Source: Enhydrobacter aerosaccus (GTDB lineage: Bacteria; Pseudomonadota; Alphaproteobacteria; Reyranellales; Reyranellaceae). From it: a DNA stretch of 64,000 bases. Of the stretch, positions 61,370-64,000 are shown in pieces. Location of the stretch: positions 153,446-217,445 of the forward strand of contig NZ_FUWJ01000011.1 of assembly GCF_900167455.1 (NCBI RefSeq), in the 5' to 3' direction. Positions within the stretch are counted from its first letter, which is position 1, and each line of letters starts with the position of its first letter. Position numbers and translations under genes: made by a program. The notes beneath the pieces were generated by a model. It saw only the letters and a program-made list of their open reading frames with translations. It was not told the DNA's origin and searched no databases.

Positions 61370-63526
61370 ATGGCTGATTTTCCGAACAAGACCCTGACCG
61401 ACTGGGAAACGCTCGCGACCAAGGAGCTGCGCGACAAGCCGCTCTCGTCGCTCGATTGGACGACACCCGAGGGCATCGTCGTGAAGCCGCTCTATACGGC
61501 GGCCGATCTCGAGACGCTCGAGACGCTGGGTTCGCTGCCGGGCTTCCCGCCCTTCACGCGCGGGCCGAAGGCGACGATGTATGCCGGCCGGCCGTGGACC
61601 GTCCGTCAGTATGCCGGCTTCTCGACCGCCGAGGAGAGCAACAAGTTCTATCGGGCGAACCTCGCTGCCGGTCAGATGGGTCTGTCGGTGGCGTTCGATC
61701 TCGCCACCCATCGTGGCTACGATTCCGATCATCCGCGCGTCGTCGGCGACGTGGGCAAGGCCGGCGTGGCGATCGATTCCGTCGAGGACATGAAGATCCT
61801 GTTCGACGGCATTCCGCTCGACAAGATGAGCGTGTCGATGACCATGAACGGCGCCGTGCTGCCGGTGCTGGCCGGCTACATCGTGGCCGCGGAGGAGCAG
61901 GGCGTGCCGCAGGAGAAGCTCTCCGGCACGATCCAGAACGACATCCTCAAGGAGTTCATGGTCCGGAACACCTATATCTATCCGCCCGGACCTTCTATGC
62001 GCATCGTGGCCGACATCATCGAGCACACGGCCAAGCACATGCCGAAGTTCAATTCGATCTCGATCTCCGGCTATCACATGCAGGAGGCGGGGGCGACGCT
62101 GGTGCAGGAGCTCGCCTTCACGCTGGCCGACGGTCTCGAATATGTCCGCGCCGCCAAGGCCAAGGGTCTCGATATCGACGCCTTCGCACCGCGCCTGTCG
62201 TTCTTCTTCTGCATCGGCATGAACTTCTTCATGGAAGTGGCGAAGCTGCGCGCGGCCCGCTTCCTGTGGGCCGAGCTGGTCAAGCCCTTCAACCCGAAGA
62301 AGGCCGATTCGCTGTCGCTGCGCACGCATTGCCAGACCTCGGGCGTGTCGCTGACGGAGAAGGACCCGTACAACAACATCATCCGCACCGCCTACGAGGC
62401 GATGGCGGCGGTGCTGGGCGGCACGCAATCGCTGCACACCAATTCGTTCGACGAGGCGATCGCGCTGCCGACGGTGCAGTCGGCCCGCATCGCGCGCAAC
62501 ACCCAGCTCATCCTGCAGCATGAGACCGGCGTGACCAAGGTGGTCGACCCTCTGGCCGGCAGCTACTACGTCGAGTCGCTGACGGCGAGCCTCATCGCCG
62601 AGGCGCGCAAGCTGATCGGCGAGGTCGAGGCGCTGGGCGGCATGACCAAGGCGGTCGAGGCCGGCATGCCGAAGATGCGCATCGAGGAGGCCGCCGCGCG
62701 CAAACAGGCCCGCATCGACCGCGGCGAGGAGATCGTGGTCGGCGTCAACAAGTTCCAGCTCAAGGAAGAGCCACCGATCGAGATCCTCGAGGTCGACAAC
62801 GACCAGGTGCGCAACGCTCAGCTCGCGCGGCTGGAGAAGATCCGCACCACGCGCGACGAGGCCAAGTGCGTGGCCGCGCTCAAGGCGCTGGGCGAGGCCG
62901 CCCGTACCGGCACCGGCAATCTGCTGACGCTCAGCATCGAGGCCACCCGCGCGCGCGCGACGGTGGGCGAGATCTCGTCGGCACTCGAAGGCGTCTATGG
63001 CCGCTATCAGGCGACCATCCGCTCGATCTCCGGTGTCTATGCCGGCGAGTGGGAGGGCGACGAAGGGCTGGCGCGCATCCGCACCGACGTCTCGTCGTTC
63101 GCGGAGGAGGAGGGGCGCCGTCCGCGCCTGATGGTCGTGAAGATGGGCCAGGATGGCCACGATCGTGGTGCCAAGGTGATCGCCACCGCCTTTGCCGATC
63201 TTGGCTTCGACGTCGATATCGGACCGCTATTCCAGACTCCGGCGGAGGCCGCGCGCGCGGCGATCGAGAACGACGTCCATGTCATCGGCGTGTCGAGCCA
63301 GGCCGCCGGCCACAAGACGCTGGTACCGCAGCTCATCGACGAACTCGCCAAGCAGGGCGGTTCCGAAGTGCTGGTCGTGGTGGGCGGCGTGATCCCGGCG
63401 CAGGACTACGATTTCCTGAAGAAGGCTGGCGTGGCCGCGATCTACGGACCCGGTACCAACATCCCGGCAGCCGCTGCCGAGATCCTGTCCATCCTGCGCC
63501 ATCGCAACCAGAAGCGCGCGGCGTAG
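61370..63526 (+). CDS. scpA: Methylmalonyl-CoA mutase, large subunit
   Basis: 718 residues. TIM-barrel N-terminal domain (YAGFSTAEESNKFYRANLAAGQ at ~65-87) and C-terminal B12-binding domain with DGHDRG (~594-599; the His coordinates cobalt), then GGVIPAQDYDFL. Isomerises methylmalonyl-CoA and succinyl-CoA in propionate and odd-chain catabolism. The small subunit is not adjacent and this length is that of the catalytic MutB/ScpA chain, which often functions as a homodimer. Followed by a hairpin repeat and a rho-independent terminator. Confidence 0.95.
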   Translation: MADFPNKTLTDWETLATKELRDKPLSSLDWTTPEGIVVKPLYTAADLETLETLGSLPGFPPFTRGPKATMYAGRPWTVRQYAGFSTAEESNKFYRANLAAGQMGLSVAFDLATHRGYDSDHPRVVGDVGKAGVAIDSVEDMKILFDGIPLDKMSVSMTMNGAVLPVLAGYIVAAEEQGVPQEKLSGTIQNDILKEFMVRNTYIYPPGPSMRIVADIIEHTAKHMPKFNSISISGYHMQEAGATLVQELAFTLADGLEYVRAAKAKGLDIDAFAPRLSFFFCIGMNFFMEVAKLRAARFLWAELVKPFNPKKADSLSLRTHCQTSGVSLTEKDPYNNIIRTAYEAMAAVLGGTQSLHTNSFDEAIALPTVQSARIARNTQLILQHETGVTKVVDPLAGSYYVESLTASLIAEARKLIGEVEALGGMTKAVEAGMPKMRIEEAAARKQARIDRGEEIVVGVNKFQLKEEPPIEILEVDNDQVRNAQLARLEKIRTTRDEAKCVAALKALGEAARTGTGNLLTLSIEATRARATVGEISSALEGVYGRYQATIRSISGVYAGEWEGDEGLARIRTDVSSFAEEEGRRPRLMVVKMGQDGHDRGAKVIATAFADLGFDVDIGPLFQTPAEAARAAIENDVHVIGVSSQAAGHKTLVPQLIDELAKQGGSEVLVVVGGVIPAQDYDFLKKAGVAAIYGPGTNIPAAAAEILSILRHRNQKRAA

Positions 63527-63538
63527 GCCGCGCCTCAA

Positions 63539-63567
63539 GGGAGCGCGCAACTCCAGTTGCGCTCATG
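63539..63567. repeat. Palindromic repeat element, copy 2 (3' of the mutase gene)
   Basis: 29 bases that match 14908-14936 at 27 positions, 12 bases after the mutase stop codon. This copy has the more complete stem, with GAGCGCGCAACT on one arm and AGTTGCGCTC on the other (imperfect by a two-base bulge). It precedes the terminator at 63581. Confidence 0.65.
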
Positions 63568-63580
63568 AAGACGCTCGTCC

Positions 63581-63604
63581 GCGCGGAGTAACCTCCGCGC
63601 TTTT
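63581..63604 (+). terminator. Rho-independent terminator of the mutase gene
   Basis: GCGCGGAG, loop TAAC, CTCCGCGC followed by TTTT. Ends 28 bases before the 3' end of the convergent autotransporter gene and may serve both. Confidence 0.75.
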
Positions 63605-63632
63605 GTAGCGCGCTCCTATGAACGGCGGCGCC

Positions 63633-64000
63633 TCACCACGTCATCCTGACGCCTGCGGTGAAGGCGTGGCTGGAGTCGGAGCCGGAGAGCAGGCCCTCGT
63701 AGCGGGCGTAGAGCGAGGTGGCCCGGGCGATGGCGGTGCTGGCGCCCATGCCCACCAGCAGCCCGTCGCGCTGGGGCGAGAGGCCGTAGGTCGTGAACGA
63801 GGTCGACGGCGCTCCCGCCAGCGTCGCCGACACCGGCAGCGAGGTGGAGGCATATTCGTGGCTCCAGCCCAGCTTGACCTGCAGCGCCAGCGGCTCGCCC
63901 CAGCCCAGCTGCGCCGTCCCCGCCAGCTGCGCCCCCAGCACCGAGCGCAGCGAGTTGGTCGTCTGCGGCGCCACCGTCAGGTCGAGCGACTGCGCCCCCG
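63633..64000 (-). CDS. Autotransporter beta-barrel domain, C-terminal part (runs off window)
   Basis: About 122 residues of the C-terminus; the coding strand continues past the right edge. SLDLTVAPQTTNSLRSVLGAQL and LQVKLGWSHEYAS are typical of the autotransporter (type Va) beta-barrel, with SLYARYEGLLSG and the C-terminal aromatic strand AFTAGVRMTW that signals BAM assembly. The passenger is outside the window, so its function is unknown. Confidence 0.85.
   Translation of the reverse strand, partial: GAQSLDLTVAPQTTNSLRSVLGAQLAGTAQLGWGEPLALQVKLGWSHEYASTSLPVSATLAGAPSTSFTTYGLSPQRDGLLVGMGASTAIARATSLYARYEGLLSGSDSSHAFTAGVRMTW

Overview
The window is high-GC, densely coded DNA, most likely from the chromosome of an alphaproteobacterium. 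Support for this comes from a class I lysyl-tRNA synthetase, an intracellular PHA depolymerase, a B12-dependent methylmalonyl-CoA mutase, a TorF-type porin, fatty-acid/sterol hydroxylases and many solitary Bug/TctC-type binding proteins. A soil or freshwater heterotroph of the Reyranella/Rhodospirillales/Hyphomicrobiales type would fit, but the genus is a guess. No rRNA, tRNA, CRISPR array, insertion sequence or prophage is visible.

Layout. 1-4754 (minus strand) is a glycan-processing operon: a polysaccharide deacetylase, a DUF4015 glycosidase-like protein, and a lipoprotein that fuses a serine beta-lactamase-fold domain to a NamZ-type muramidase, followed by a flavin monooxygenase cut by the window edge. 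4870-7969 holds a hemolysin-III membrane protein, an exported Gly/Ala/Ser repeat protein, an orphan TonB and a small secreted protein. 8088-14102 has a luciferase-family oxidoreductase, an SGNH hydrolase, a TorF porin, a TRAP binding protein and a TctC receptor whose leader can form two competing hairpins. 14189-25414 carries a DinG-like helicase, a hydroxylase/amine-oxidase pair, an MFS exporter, lysK and a lone CoxL-type molybdoenzyme.

25411-33554 centres on a six-gene catabolic operon (32808 down to 27115): a two-subunit class I CoA transferase/hydrolase split by an acyl-CoA dehydrogenase, a GntR regulator, a CaiB/BaiF CoA transferase and a TctC receptor. A 17-bp perfect palindrome in its promoter is a plausible GntR operator. 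33640-43314 mixes a second hydroxylase, an SDR without its catalytic Tyr, a hemerythrin protein with three C-terminal repeats, a Crp regulator with a Yellow/MRJP protein, small envelope proteins, an aminotransferase, an altronate-dehydratase-type enzyme and a cold-shock protein. 43453-56324 contains an amidase and a tightly coupled six-gene run: dCACHE cyclase, methyltransferase, fused binding-protein/permease, second permease, TctC receptor, SDR. A SorC regulator, a branched-chain-type receptor with a MetE-like protein, and an HSL esterase follow. 56381-64000 has another TctC receptor, a split chromate transporter, a GST, phaZ, a LysE exporter, methylmalonyl-CoA mutase and the barrel end of an autotransporter.

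General theme: scavenging of organic and carboxylic acids through many receptors that lack their own membrane partners here, CoA-thioester metabolism, and envelope-glycan remodelling. The most distinctive points are the beta-lactamase/NamZ fusion operon, the 28-residue Gly-rich repeat protein beside tonB, a 29-bp palindromic repeat found both inside dinG and behind the mutase gene, the possible CoA hydrolase operon with its own operator, and the candidate RNA switch upstream of the TctC gene at 14102.
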